Below are positions 25,467 to 34,191 of a DNA stretch of 64,000 nt, in pieces. Numbering within the stretch: the first letter of the stretch is position 1; each line of letters starts with the position of its first letter. A model generated the notes under the pieces. It made no database searches. It was not told the origin of the DNA and worked only from the letters and a program-made list of their open reading frames with translations. The stretch is from Paenibacillus mendelii. GTDB taxonomy: Bacteria > Bacillota > Bacilli > Paenibacillales > Paenibacillaceae. The stretch covers positions 372,001 through 436,000 of the forward strand of contig NZ_JANHOF010000001.1 of the NCBI RefSeq assembly GCF_024498075.1, read 5' to 3'. A program made the translations under genes and the position numbers.

Positions 25467-26191
25467 CTATTTCGCATCATGGAATAGGATTCCAAGGCTA
25501 TATCTCGTGCCCGATGTTACGGTGCTGACGCCGTGGCGAATCGTGGTTTTGTAATAGCCGCGGGAGCCTGATACAGGCCGGTGATTCGTTGGGAAGATAA
25601 GACCCTCCCCTTGCTCCAATGTAATCACATGCCCTCTACTTTGCGCCCTTGGCCGCTGCTCCACGAGCAGAAATTCGCCGCCTGCGTAATCCGCGCCTCT
25701 CTCATTCAAGGCAAATACGGCTTGGAACGGGAAGGCGACTTCGCCATACAAGTCCTGATGCAGGCAGTTGTATCCCCCCGCTTCATATTTAAGAATCAAT
25801 GGGGTTGAGCGCTGCTGCCCCTGCTGATGACAGTGATCAAGAAACGACTTCAGATCGGCAGGATAGACGGGATCGCGCCCAAGCCGGCCCAGCCAACGAT
25901 TGGCTGTGACCGCTAATTCCGGGTATAACCCTTCTCGAAGCAGCTGCAGCAGGTCAGGCAGGGGGCTTGATAATATTTGTAGGTTCCGATTCCAAACCGG
26001 TACCTCGCCATATCAATCGTATTTCGAAAATGAGCTTCTTCCTCGTAGGTGTCCATAATAGCACGGCACTGGTCCTTATCCAATAGAGCGGGAATCGGAG
26101 CATAGCCCTGCTCGTCCAATGTCTGCTGTATTGAATTCCAATTCAACGCAGCCAGCCGTTCTAGAAGCCGATTAGGCATGCTTCCTATCAT
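25467..26191 (-). pseudogene. 2OG-Fe(II) oxygenase, frameshifted in a C run
   Basis: Two pieces of one protein in different frames. From the ATG at 26191 (GGAGGAG upstream): RLAALNWNSIQQTLDEQGY and IDMARYRFGIGTYKYYQAP, then out of frame to a stop. After a one-base shift at the G5 run on the plus strand (25961-25965; C5 in the gene), the frame continues LPDLLQLLREGLYPELAV, on through STPLILKYEAGGYNCLHQD, to the stop at 25467. HQD gives the HxD iron ligands, and RHGVS the distal His. Adding one C restores a ~241-residue protein of the prolyl-hydroxylase-like 2OG oxygenase family. A one-base loss in a homopolymer is also the commonest sequencing error. Substrate unknown. Confidence 0.82.
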
Positions 26192-26402
26192 CGTGTAGGC
26201 TCCTCCATCTGGATAATTATTTCTATAAAGTTTGTTGTATTCGATTGTCCTATTACAGTATAACCCTCCTATCGGCCATACGTACGCGTTTTCGAATAGG
26301 ATAGCAAGATATCGATATTAGACTGGAATGATTAAGGGGTATAATGCTATGCTCATTGAGATAACCGGCAGTTTATGACTTTGGATATCGAGGAGGGTGA
26401 AT
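26192..26402 (+). promoter_or_regulatory. Intergenic region with a possible promoter for a tiny transcript
   Basis: The 429 bases between the oxygenase and dehydrogenase genes hold no ordinary gene. A perfect -10 box TATAAT lies at 26340-26345; a suitable -35 is weak (ATTAGA at 26317). A GAGGAGGG ribosome-binding site follows at 26391-26398, then a 16-codon frame and a terminator. Confidence 0.4.
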
Positions 26403-26453
26403 GTGAATACAGTTAACGGGATAGACTTTACAATCGGAAGAATTTGCAAATAA
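26403..26453 (+). CDS. Candidate 16-residue peptide
   Basis: GTG at 26403, five bases after AGGAGGG, opens 16 codons (VNTVNGIDFTIGRICK) ending in TAA at 26451-26453. The stop codon lies at the foot of an intrinsic terminator, and a TATAAT box stands ~60 bases upstream. No gene follows on this strand, so it is not an obvious leader peptide. It could be a micropeptide, the decayed end of a gene, or the coding part of a small RNA. Support comes only from the arrangement. Confidence 0.35.
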   Translation: MNTVNGIDFTIGRICK

Positions 26454-26506
26454 TAGCCGCGGTCAGGACTTATATTTCTCATCCTGATTCGCGGCCATTA
26501 TTTTAT
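26451..26506 (+). terminator. Terminator of the tiny transcript
   Basis: TAAT-A-GCCGCG-G-TCAGGA (26451-26468) pairs with TCCTGA-TT-CGCGGC-C-ATTA (26482-26500), sixteen pairs in three blocks, followed by TTTTATG. Confidence 0.7.
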
Positions 26507-26620
26507 GTATTCTTGACGCCGTCAATTAAGTAAGAGGGATCTTCCCTCTATTACTATATGTTCAGCAGCTTCTAGCGTTCAAGCTTCACATCGAGTGTCG
26601 CCTGTCCGGATACTACTCGT

Positions 26621-27634
26621 TTAACCGTTCAAATATGCATAGCATTCAGCCGGAATCGGAATGCCCTGCAACTTGCGCTTCGCTTCTTGCTGCAATTCCG
26701 GTTCACCGGGAACCAGGACACGGTTGAAACCTTCTGCAGGAGGCGCAGCATGGATATTATCGATCATCTGGTCGATCTGATCCAGGAAACATTCAAGATC
26801 CGTGAAGTAAGAAGGATTAACGACACAGAAATATTGACCTAATTTCCTTGGCTGGGCAAGGTTTCCGCCATACATCGGGTTCACATGAGGTCCAAAGGCT
26901 GCGCCAAGCAAGATCGAGGAGAAGATATCTACAACCATCGCGAGTCCGAAGCCTTTGGCACCTCCGAAGTGCAGCATCGACTCGACTAGATGAGGGTCGG
27001 TAACCGGCTTCCCCTCGCCGTCTACTCCCCATCCCGGCGGGATGGGTTCGTTCCGAAGCCGATAATCGAGTACTTTGCCGTAAGCAACCGTGCTTGTTGC
27101 CATATCCAGTATAATGGAAGGATTCTTTCTTGTCGGAAATCCGAATGCCATGGGGTTAGTGCCGAAGAACTTCGCCTTGCCCCCGAAGGGTACTACGGCT
27201 TTGTCCGTGTTCGACATCACAATGCCAATCAAATTCTGCTCCGCGGCCATCTGTACAAAATAAGACAATGCGCCGCAGTGGCTGCTGTTGATAGCTCCTA
27301 CCATCCCTACGCCATGATCCTGTGCAAGTCGGATCGCCTCTTCCATCGCCTTATAGGCAACCACATGCCCCAGACCGTCATCGCCATCAACTATCGCGGT
27401 CACGGGACCCGTTTCTTCAACCGAGATAGCGGGATTTGATCTGATGCCGCCCTGAGCGATTTTATTGATGTAATGCTCCATACGCATAATACCGTGCGAA
27501 TCAACGCCTCGTAAATTGGCATGCACGAGAACATTCGCGCTTATTCTCGCATGGTCTGCAGGCACATTCCGTTCCATGAATTTTCTGACACATAAATCAA
27601 TCAAAGTCTGATAATCGACAACTGTATCTTCCAA
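26621..27634 (-). CDS. Ldh-family NAD(P)-dependent oxidoreductase (malate/lactate/ureidoglycolate type)
   Basis: Protein of 337 residues from TTG 27634, which follows AAGGGCGG by eight bases; an upstream extension to 27691 has no ribosome-binding site. The catalytic His lies in LRGVDSHGIMRMEHY and a second conserved His in INSSHCGALSYF; the nucleotide-binding part shows FFGTNPMAFGFPT and ILDMATSTVAYGKV, then GGAKGFGLAMVVDI. This is the type-2 malate/L-lactate dehydrogenase family (AllD, YiaK, Mdh2), which uses an unusual fold. The position at the end of a sugar-oxidation cluster suggests a 2-oxo or 2-hydroxy acid derived from a sugar as substrate. Confidence 0.88.
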   Translation of the reverse strand: MEDTVVDYQTLIDLCVRKFMERNVPADHARISANVLVHANLRGVDSHGIMRMEHYINKIAQGGIRSNPAISVEETGPVTAIVDGDDGLGHVVAYKAMEEAIRLAQDHGVGMVGAINSSHCGALSYFVQMAAEQNLIGIVMSNTDKAVVPFGGKAKFFGTNPMAFGFPTRKNPSIILDMATSTVAYGKVLDYRLRNEPIPPGWGVDGEGKPVTDPHLVESMLHFGGAKGFGLAMVVDIFSSILLGAAFGPHVNPMYGGNLAQPRKLGQYFCVVNPSYFTDLECFLDQIDQMIDNIHAAPPAEGFNRVLVPGEPELQQEAKRKLQGIPIPAECYAYLNG

Positions 27635-27829
27635 TGATGACACCGCCCTTATAGACTTGAAATGTATGGCTCTGCAACGTATGGATTCCATTCGGATGAG
27701 GCCCTCTGCTGGTTCGACTTACTGATGTGAGACCGTTAGCTCCTTGGCTATGGCTCCTCTCATTCCTGTTACTGCAGTTTGATCTCTTGCTGATATATAT
27801 TCAACCGTGGAGTAGATCATGGCCGCAAA

Positions 27830-28612
27830 TTAACGCAGCAGAGTTATTTCCCCTAGTGTCATAAATCGCGGCTGAATATGAGGCAATTTCTCACGCATTT
27901 GCTCCAAGAAACCTGCGACATCTCCACCGGAATTACCTGGAAGCATCCAGAAATGGCAGGGGATTATGCATTTAGGATTCAATATCTCCGCGGCCTTCAC
28001 GGCATCCGTCTCATCCATATTGCCGAACTTCCCGTTAATTGGCGCAATGACCAGATCGATATCGAAAGTATCCGCGATTCGATGAAACGCTTCTGCATCA
28101 TAGCAGGTATCGCCCATGTGGTAGATGGTTGTGCCACTCATCTCGATCACAAGGCCGACAGCATCCGGGGCTAGCTCCCCGTGATCGGCAAACACAGCAT
28201 GGATCGTCAGATCGTCACCGATTCGAACCGTATCCCCTTCTGCAATTGGAATACATCTCGATGTGGGTATATCCAATTCCTTCAGACAATCAATCGATGC
28301 AGGAGGCGCGTAGAATGTGAAGGCTTTGTTATTCATCTGTACGATACCCACCGGGTCAAGATGATCCTCGTGATGATGCGTCATCAGATACGCGGCCAGC
28401 TTAAGCTCGTCAACTTGTTCGGGATCAATCAAAGACGGCATAAGCCGTTTGAATGCAGGACCGATACGCTCTTCGCAGACATTCGAGAAATAAGGATCGA
28501 TGATGACATATTGCTCAGAAGCCGACTTGAACAAAAATCCAGCCTGGCCAAGAAAGCAAATCGCGACGGAACCTTCATCGACTTGGAGCTGCTGCAGCTT
28601 TGTCAATAGCAT
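27830..28612 (-). CDS. MBL-fold hydrolase, UlaG-like
   Basis: Metallo-beta-lactamase-fold protein of 260 residues. Zinc ligands come from MTHHHEDHLDP and from HMGDTCYD and PCHFWMLP; VAICFLGQAGFLFKS at the start and VIDPYFSNVCEER are also typical of the UlaG group. UlaG opens the lactone ring of L-ascorbate 6-phosphate. AGGAGGGAC is found 11 bases before the ATG. The gene begins 15 bases after the stop of the SDR gene and so belongs to the same operon. A lactonase would fit well after a sugar dehydrogenase, since sugar oxidation often yields a lactone; this is inference. Confidence 0.85.
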   Translation of the reverse strand: MLLTKLQQLQVDEGSVAICFLGQAGFLFKSASEQYVIIDPYFSNVCEERIGPAFKRLMPSLIDPEQVDELKLAAYLMTHHHEDHLDPVGIVQMNNKAFTFYAPPASIDCLKELDIPTSRCIPIAEGDTVRIGDDLTIHAVFADHGELAPDAVGLVIEMSGTTIYHMGDTCYDAEAFHRIADTFDIDLVIAPINGKFGNMDETDAVKAAEILNPKCIIPCHFWMLPGNSGGDVAGFLEQMREKLPHIQPRFMTLGEITLLR

Positions 28613-28627
28613 GGGCTAACGTCCCTC

Positions 28628-29395
28628 CTATTGTAGAAAGAATCGGGTGCTTGATCCCCCGTCGACCGTAATCACTTGACCCGTTATAAAAGCCGACTCT
28701 TCACTCGCCAGGAAAGCTACGATTGGAGCTACATCCTGCGGATAGCCGATCCGGCCTAACGGAATCTGCTTCCCAATCCGATCTTTATCATGGGTTGGAT
28801 CCGTTAATGAGAACTTCTCGACCTCCGTCGCCCCTGGTGCAACCGCATTGACATTAATATTATATTGGGACAGATCTAAGGCAAGCTGACGGGTAAGCGC
28901 GTTAATACCGCCTTTCGTCGAGGCATAAGCTGCATACCGAGGCATGGTTAAGCTGCCGTGTACGGAGCTGATGTTAATGATCTTGCCGCCGCCGACCTTC
29001 ACCATCTCTTTGGCACAAGCCTGCGAGCAGAAGAAGGTCCCTTTCAAATTCGTATCCAGGATTGAATCCCATATCGCCTCTGTTACGTCAAAAAAGTCAT
29101 TCATCGGATCGATCGCCGCGTTGTTCACTAGAATATCGATCCTGCCGTACAGCTCAACGGTCTGCCGGATCATATCCGTAATGGCTTCAACCTTCGAAAC
29201 ATCAGCCTGGATCGCTTCAGCTTGACCGCCAGCTTGCTTGATTTGTTCCACAATCTCCTGCGCCCCTTGTTTTGAGTTCGCGTAATTGACGATCACATGA
29301 GCCCCTGATTGCGCTAAGTGAAGAGCGATTTGCTTACCAATTCCACGACCGGCACCGGTTACGATTGCTACTTTTCCATTTAATACAGCTGGCAT
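28628..29395 (-). CDS. SDR-family oxidoreductase
   Basis: Short-chain dehydrogenase/reductase, 255 residues, classical type. Cofactor motif TGAGRGIG at ~13-20, NNAA in VNNAAIDP, catalytic Ser in NISSVHG, and Tyr/Lys in YASTKGG. The end ITVDGGSS is standard. GGAGG precedes the ATG. Fabg-like sequence, but the cluster (second SDR, zinc dehydrogenase, mutarotase-like protein) suggests a sugar or polyol substrate rather than fatty-acid synthesis. It lies 40 bases after the mutarotase-like gene and 15 before the UlaG-like gene. Confidence 0.9.
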   Translation of the reverse strand: MPAVLNGKVAIVTGAGRGIGKQIALHLAQSGAHVIVNYANSKQGAQEIVEQIKQAGGQAEAIQADVSKVEAITDMIRQTVELYGRIDILVNNAAIDPMNDFFDVTEAIWDSILDTNLKGTFFCSQACAKEMVKVGGGKIINISSVHGSLTMPRYAAYASTKGGINALTRQLALDLSQYNINVNAVAPGATEVEKFSLTDPTHDKDRIGKQIPLGRIGYPQDVAPIVAFLASEESAFITGQVITVDGGSSTRFFLQ

Positions 29396-29434
29396 TGCTT
29401 TCTACCTCCATCGTTTTCCCATGTGTATGATGCC

Positions 29435-30376
29435 TTAAGTCAAGTCAATATTAAGAAACCACTCGTAGGTTCCTTCTGCGGGAAGCACGCTGTTCCTTCC
29501 CAGTTTCTTGGCAAGATCAGGTCGATCCGCAATTCCGGTACACATTTCCAAGGCTACATTGTTATGCCCTTTAAATCCGCCCTCGTTGACCCAAATCCCA
29601 AGATACGGCAGCTTTTCCTTCGGATTAAAGGTAACTCCCGTTCCATCGGACCGATAACGGTATGAGCACCAGCCTTGCGGAACGGATTGTTCGTAATAGA
29701 ACTTATAGGCACTTGAGGTACCTGGCGTTACACGCCCGTCGATCTGATTCGAGCCCGCAATCGCAGGCTCGTTCACCCAAGACAGCTCATCGGCCTGCTG
29801 CAGCATGTCTTCTTCCGATGCGAAAATCATCATGACCCTCTGACCATTCTCATAGGGCACGATGATTTCCCCGCCCTCTTCCATATTGATCATGGGATGA
29901 GCGGCCCATATGAAATCGAAGTCATAACCGCTGAGATTCGTGACTTTATATTGCATATGCAGTGATTTCGGAGAAGTAAAGCGTATCCGTTTCTCCAGCT
30001 TATAGGGAAAGCGGACCCCGTACACATGCATGATGAGCGAATCCGCTTCAATATGGTAATGCCACTTCTGCGAACAAACCTCGCCATGGTCCGGGATCTC
30101 GATCCCTTCCCAAGGATAGTCCGGGTATTCGCAGGCATCAATCGTCGGAAACATATCATCGAAGCCGCTGCATTCACTGTCAACGTAATTTCCGCCATAT
30201 TGAAGCTCCTTGTAGGTTGTTCCGGATTCCTGAACCATATATTCCCGTGAAATATCCTTCTGGAACAGGGACGCCATCTTCCCGCCGCTGCCTGGTAAGA
30301 ATTGAACGCGAAGCAAGTCTGTTTCAAGGGTAATTGCAGGTAGGTCCTTATAAGTAGAATGATAGATTCGCTGCAA
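29435..30376 (-). CDS. Galactose-mutarotase-like (aldose epimerase superfamily) protein
   Basis: Protein of 313 residues beginning at TTG 30376 after AAAGGAAG. Beta-rich, with the superfamily features LLRVQFLPGSGGKMASL, the conserved GFDDMFPTIDAC, and IWAAHPMINM (the catalytic-type His). It corresponds to proteins that interconvert anomers or act on sugar acids. No signal peptide, so the substrate is cytoplasmic. Placed among dehydrogenases, it probably presents the right anomer for oxidation; inference from context. Confidence 0.75.
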   Translation of the reverse strand: MQRIYHSTYKDLPAITLETDLLRVQFLPGSGGKMASLFQKDISREYMVQESGTTYKELQYGGNYVDSECSGFDDMFPTIDACEYPDYPWEGIEIPDHGEVCSQKWHYHIEADSLIMHVYGVRFPYKLEKRIRFTSPKSLHMQYKVTNLSGYDFDFIWAAHPMINMEEGGEIIVPYENGQRVMMIFASEEDMLQQADELSWVNEPAIAGSNQIDGRVTPGTSSAYKFYYEQSVPQGWCSYRYRSDGTGVTFNPKEKLPYLGIWVNEGGFKGHNNVALEMCTGIADRPDLAKKLGRNSVLPAEGTYEWFLNIDLT

Positions 30377-30452
30377 GACCGGTCTTCCTTTCCCGCAAAA
30401 TCAGCGGACAACATGCCTTAGCGCAGGCAGGCTGACACAGCCGTTATGTATG

Positions 30453-31235
30453 TCATAGATTGTAGGGTAACCGCTCTGGACCATGATAAGCGGAATATCC
30501 GCCATCCACGTATAAGGTTGTGCCCGTAATGAATTCAGCTCGGGAGGAGCACAGGAATAAGGCCGCATCTGCTATATTCTCCGGTGTGCCCAGATGTCCG
30601 AGCGGCGTTCTTCGGACCATGTCCTCCTGATTCAATGCCCCGGTATCGAAGGCCAGCTTCAACCCATCCGTTAGAATGTAACCCGGTGTAACGGTATTAA
30701 CCCGAATGCCGTCCAGCGCCCATTCACATGCCAATGTTCTGGTAAAGCTGTCTACTGCCGCTTTCGATACCGAATAAGGAAGCCTGCGCGGAATGCCTCC
30801 CAGAGCGTGAATAGATGATATATTCACAACCGCTCCGGATTTATTCGCCAGCATGATTCTACCCGCTTCCTTCGCAAAGAAATAGAGAGATTTCAAGTTC
30901 GTATTAAACACATAATCCCATTCATCCTCTGTGAAATCAACGATAGGCTTGCGGATCGTCAGTCCAACATTATTGATCAGCACGTCAATACTGCCGTAGA
31001 CTTCCTTAATCTGGAGTACCAGCTGCTTGACTTCACCTTTCTGAGAAACATCGGCCGTGTATGCGAATGCCTTCCTGCCTTGGCCGACGATCTCTTGGGC
31101 TGTGCGATCCGCAGCCTCTCCGTCGATATCAACTGCGATAACCGTTGCTCCGTCCCGGGCCAATGCTCCAGCGATGGATTTTCCAATCCCATTCCCCGCT
31201 CCTGTAACCAACGCTACCTTGCTTTGAAATTCCAT
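30453..31235 (-). CDS. SDR-family oxidoreductase (second copy in the cluster)
   Basis: Classical SDR of 260 residues: TGAGNGIG near 12-19, NNVGL, NISSIHALGG with catalytic Ser, and YSVSKAAVD with Tyr and Lys; FITGTTLYVDGGYSAY closes the core. GGAGG stands before the ATG. It resembles gluconate 5-dehydrogenase and related sugar-acid reductases. It is not a recent copy of the SDR at 28628; the two differ at most variable positions. Part of the minus-strand carbohydrate cluster, just downstream of the broken GH36 gene. Confidence 0.9.
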   Translation of the reverse strand: MEFQSKVALVTGAGNGIGKSIAGALARDGATVIAVDIDGEAADRTAQEIVGQGRKAFAYTADVSQKGEVKQLVLQIKEVYGSIDVLINNVGLTIRKPIVDFTEDEWDYVFNTNLKSLYFFAKEAGRIMLANKSGAVVNISSIHALGGIPRRLPYSVSKAAVDSFTRTLACEWALDGIRVNTVTPGYILTDGLKLAFDTGALNQEDMVRRTPLGHLGTPENIADAALFLCSSRAEFITGTTLYVDGGYSAYHGPERLPYNL

Positions 31236-31296
31236 GTGGAGCCTCCTCTAGCTGCACCTGCTCTAGCGTTCAATGTTTCTGCTCCCCAGCCGAAGC

Positions 31297-32180
31297 CTAT
31301 TCCTCCAGTCTGTTTATCAGAATGACCGCACTTCCGCGCGCCGTTGGAATAACCGCTCGATATCCATCCTGCATGAGCTCCCTGCCGGAAGCCCTTGTCG
31401 TTCCTTGATCCAGGTCCTTCAACAGGTAGGTCGCGTTCTCATCAAGACCAAACAGCTTGAACCGCTTCTCCGATTCCTCGTTCAACTCTCGTCGGAACAG
31501 CTGGATAACGCCCTCGCCCTTCTCCGGGTTAATGAACTCCCAGCCTTCCCATTCACGTTCTGAACGGTTCCATTGCGTCAGCGGGTAATAGTCCTCATAG
31601 AACAAATGATTGAACTGCTTCCACTCGTCGAGGCAGTCTTTAACGAATGCATAGTCGACATTATCCTTGCGCACATCAAAGCCAAGCGCAATCCAAGGGA
31701 CATAAGCCGAGCGCATCGCATATTTGTCTGAAGGGTCGGGATATCCCGGCCCGGTAACAGGCGTCCCATAATACGGAAACCAATTATAGAGCGATTGATG
31801 CATGCAATGCTTGAGTGTGAAATCGGAATAATCGGCATCCGTCTTGTGAAGCGGCACCGAACACCGCATACTTTCCAGATCGTTCCGGCGTCCGCCTGAT
31901 GCGCAGGAGTCGATCATCACTTGCGGATGTACTCGGGATACAGCGCCGTATGTATCGTAACTTGCAGCCCGGAATCATGCATTGCCGTAATGACAGCTGT
32001 TTCCTTGTCGCCGGCTTGACCGATCCGTTCTACCTCGATTGAAAATTGCTCATTCAGACCGTGATGGGCTTTGCCGTCATATACGAAGGAAATCGGAAAT
32101 TGAGAAGCATTGGATAATAGGCTGTTATAAAATGCTCCAGCGCGCTCTTGTTCAGCCGCGGATGACCTGACTCTGTTCAA
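31297..32180 (-). pseudogene. GH36 alpha-galactosidase with an internal deletion
   Basis: Two fragments of one family-36 glycosidase. The first, from TTG 32180, gives the N-terminal beta-domain (EQERAGAFYNSLL, FPISFVYDGKAHHGL, TIHTALYPEY) and stops at 31917. The second, in another frame and starting four bases earlier (GTGA), begins VMIDSCASGGRRND and continues with YNWFPYYGTPV to the stop at 31297. MIDSCASGG with the Asp four residues on is the acid/base region. The stretch between, normally several hundred residues with the KWD nucleophile motif, is absent. The family is ~700 residues; here 292 are left. The enzyme cannot be active. The cluster probably once released galactosides. Confidence 0.82.
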
Positions 32181-32234
32181 GATGGACTTCCCTCTTCGGA
32201 TTGGAACTCTGAATGGATACAGCTGGTTGTGGAT

Positions 32235-33254
32235 TTAGAAAGTAACAATAACTTTAAGCGCGCTCCGGTCTGCCGTCATTTGTACCGCTTGCTCAATCTC
32301 TTCAACCGGCATCACATGAGAGTAGTAATCCTTCGGGTTGATGTCACCCTTGGCGATCATCTCCATCACCTTATCGTGGTAATTATGCTCTCCGTAAGGC
32401 AGCATCAGCATGTGGATATTCGTATGGCTAGGGATGTCAAATAGATTCAGCATGCCATCATTCTGATCCAATACGCCGTATACGCCAAGCTTGCCGCCTC
32501 GCTTGAGAAGATTTACCCCTTCCTTAATGATGGATGTGCTTCCTACAGCGTCGATGACAAGATCAAATCTTCTCCCGCCAACGGCAGCGTTCACATCCGT
32601 TTCATGAGAATTAATGGCCAGATCGATCGCGGCTCTTGTTCGAATGATCTCGAGACGGTCATGATGATGTCCCACACTAGCAATATAAGACGCGCCTTCG
32701 AGTCTTAGAAACTTTGCGATGCTTAGACCGACTGGGCCATCCCCATAAACGAGGACCTCCATACCCGGTCGAAAGCCGAAATTATCCAGACAGCTGTACG
32801 TTTCTTTCAAGGTAAGCAGCATACCTGCGTCAGTATAATCAAAATCGCTGGGGATTTGGCGGCATGCGCCCAGCTCCAGCGGACTATCGGCAAGCCCCAT
32901 CTCGAACATGGCTTTTCTGTCTTGTACGAATCCATACTCCATAAACCCTCCGAACGCGGAGTGAAACGGCGAGTCTTGGGGAAGCTTCGTCAGCGGATTT
33001 ACGAATCTGTCGCCCACCTTGATGTACTTGACCTTATCCCCAACCGCCACAACTTCGCCAACATTCTCATGTCCCAGAATCGCAGGGTATGTAATAGAGA
33101 GGAAATTGATTTTGTTCTTGATGATCTTAAGATCCGTACTATTGCATATCCCGCAAGCCTTCATCTGAATGAGACATTCATAATCGCCAATTTCGGGCAT
33201 CGGCAGATCAACTCGATTCACTTCGCCGTTTCCATAGACTACAACCGCTTTCAT
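32235..33254 (-). CDS. Zinc-type (MDR) alcohol/polyol dehydrogenase
   Basis: Medium-chain dehydrogenase of 339 residues. Catalytic zinc ligands are Cys37 in ACGICNSTD and His62-Glu63 in LGHENVG. The cofactor loop is VYGDGPVG. The four-cysteine structural-zinc lobe usual in this family is not seen; the corresponding region reads NPLTKLPQDSPFH, with no cysteines. LreLthreonine-, sorbitol- and other polyol dehydrogenases are the closest types. GAGGGTGA precedes the ATG. First gene after the broken GH36 in transcription order is downstream, so this gene heads the sugar-oxidation run; a dyad upstream (33404-33428) may be its operator. Confidence 0.87.
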   Translation of the reverse strand: MKAVVVYGNGEVNRVDLPMPEIGDYECLIQMKACGICNSTDLKIIKNKINFLSITYPAILGHENVGEVVAVGDKVKYIKVGDRFVNPLTKLPQDSPFHSAFGGFMEYGFVQDRKAMFEMGLADSPLELGACRQIPSDFDYTDAGMLLTLKETYSCLDNFGFRPGMEVLVYGDGPVGLSIAKFLRLEGASYIASVGHHHDRLEIIRTRAAIDLAINSHETDVNAAVGGRRFDLVIDAVGSTSIIKEGVNLLKRGGKLGVYGVLDQNDGMLNLFDIPSHTNIHMLMLPYGEHNYHDKVMEMIAKGDINPKDYYSHVMPVEEIEQAVQMTADRSALKVIVTF

Positions 33255-33502
33255 TGCAAGATCACCCTCACTAATCGGAATAGAAACTAAGCTATAATAC
33301 TAGCCGCATGCCTTACATTGAAAAACAGCCCTTTCAGGACGGTGGTTGAATCAATTGACCTATAACGACCGGTTGAGCGGCAGGTAACTGATCCCAATAG
33401 AACAAAATAGAGTAGGTCAAACTATTTTAGTCTACAATTTCTATTAAAAGTTTACAATTATATATCTTGGTCGTCAACTACGCGAAGCACTTTTTTTCAT
33501 GC
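33255..33502. other. Intergenic region with an AT-rich dyad
   Basis: The 362 bases between the dehydrogenase start and the HbpS-like gene contain the minus-strand terminator listed next and, nearer the dehydrogenase, a 7-bp inverted repeat AAAATAG/CTATTTT (33404-33410 and 33422-33428, 11-base spacer). It is well placed for an operator of the sugar cluster but AT-rich arms occur by chance. No coding frame is supported. Confidence 0.35.
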
Positions 33503-33545
33503 AAAAACACTGAGGCCGATGGTTTATTCGCCATCGACCTCAGTG
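33503..33545 (-). terminator. Terminator after the HbpS-like gene
   Basis: CACTGAGG-C-CGATGG (33508-33522) pairs with CCATCG-A-CCTCAGTG (33531-33545); on the minus strand it is followed by TTTTTGC. Strong hairpin. Confidence 0.8.
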
Positions 33546-33616
33546 GGTTTGCAAACTGCTATTCGTGTTTCAGCTCAGCCACCCGCTGTGTTCTTCAACA
33601 CTATTCCTTAACTCAA

Positions 33617-34102
33617 TCAGTAGTTGCCCATTTCACTGTAAGGATTGAAGGATCCGATGCGCACCGTAGCAATCTGTGGGCCGCCATATCCCCTCATGCT
33701 CTCAAAAGCAAGAACAACAGCGTTCGCGATTTCGACATCCTGCGCGCTCGAGCCGCCGCTCACGCCCACGCCTCCGACGATAACGCCATCCCAGGCAAGC
33801 GGGATTCCTCCCCCTAGGATGACAATTTTCCCTTGATTAGTCGTATTGATTCCGAATGAGGGTCCGCCGGCTTGAGCGGCCTGGGCCAAATTAGCGGTCG
33901 GCATCTTCATGGCGACACTTGTCCATGCCTTGTTCTGTGAAATCTCAATGCCTGCAATACGTGCATTGTCCATACGATGGAACGCAATTAGGTGAGCACC
34001 GTCATCTACAATGGCAATATCAGCTGACAGCCCCATTTCCTTTGCTTTTCTTTCCCCAGCTGCAATCAACACTTTCGCTGCTTCTAACGATAATTTAGTC
34101 AA
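33617..34102 (-). CDS. GlcG/HbpS-family heme- or cofactor-binding protein
   Basis: Protein of 161 residues from TTG 34102 (AAGGAG eleven bases upstream); a longer GTG start at 34114 would abut the ribosome-binding site. It begins TKLSLEAAKVLIAAGERKA and has IVDDGAHLIAFHRMDNARIAG and GGIPLAWDGVIVGGVGVSG, the family signature of GlcG/PduO-C/HbpS (DUF336). Members bind heme or cobalamin or sit in glycolate and propanediol operons with no settled role. Here the gene lies between an MFS permease and the dehydrogenase cluster and is closed by its own terminator, so permease and HbpS-like gene form one unit. Confidence 0.87.
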   Translation of the reverse strand: MTKLSLEAAKVLIAAGERKAKEMGLSADIAIVDDGAHLIAFHRMDNARIAGIEISQNKAWTSVAMKMPTANLAQAAQAGGPSFGINTTNQGKIVILGGGIPLAWDGVIVGGVGVSGGSSAQDVEIANAVVLAFESMRGYGGPQIATVRIGSFNPYSEMGNY

Positions 34103-34191
34103 GCTCCTCTTCACTCCTTAGCCGTTAACTTATGCATTGTATGGTCATCTCCCCAGATGAGTGATTAACCATGCTCGCATTTTGTTAGAGG

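Noticed and set aside
31917-31920. GTGA overlap of the two GH36 fragments considered as translational coupling of two subunits
   Set aside because: The fragments lack the nucleophile region of the family, so a deletion explains the arrangement.
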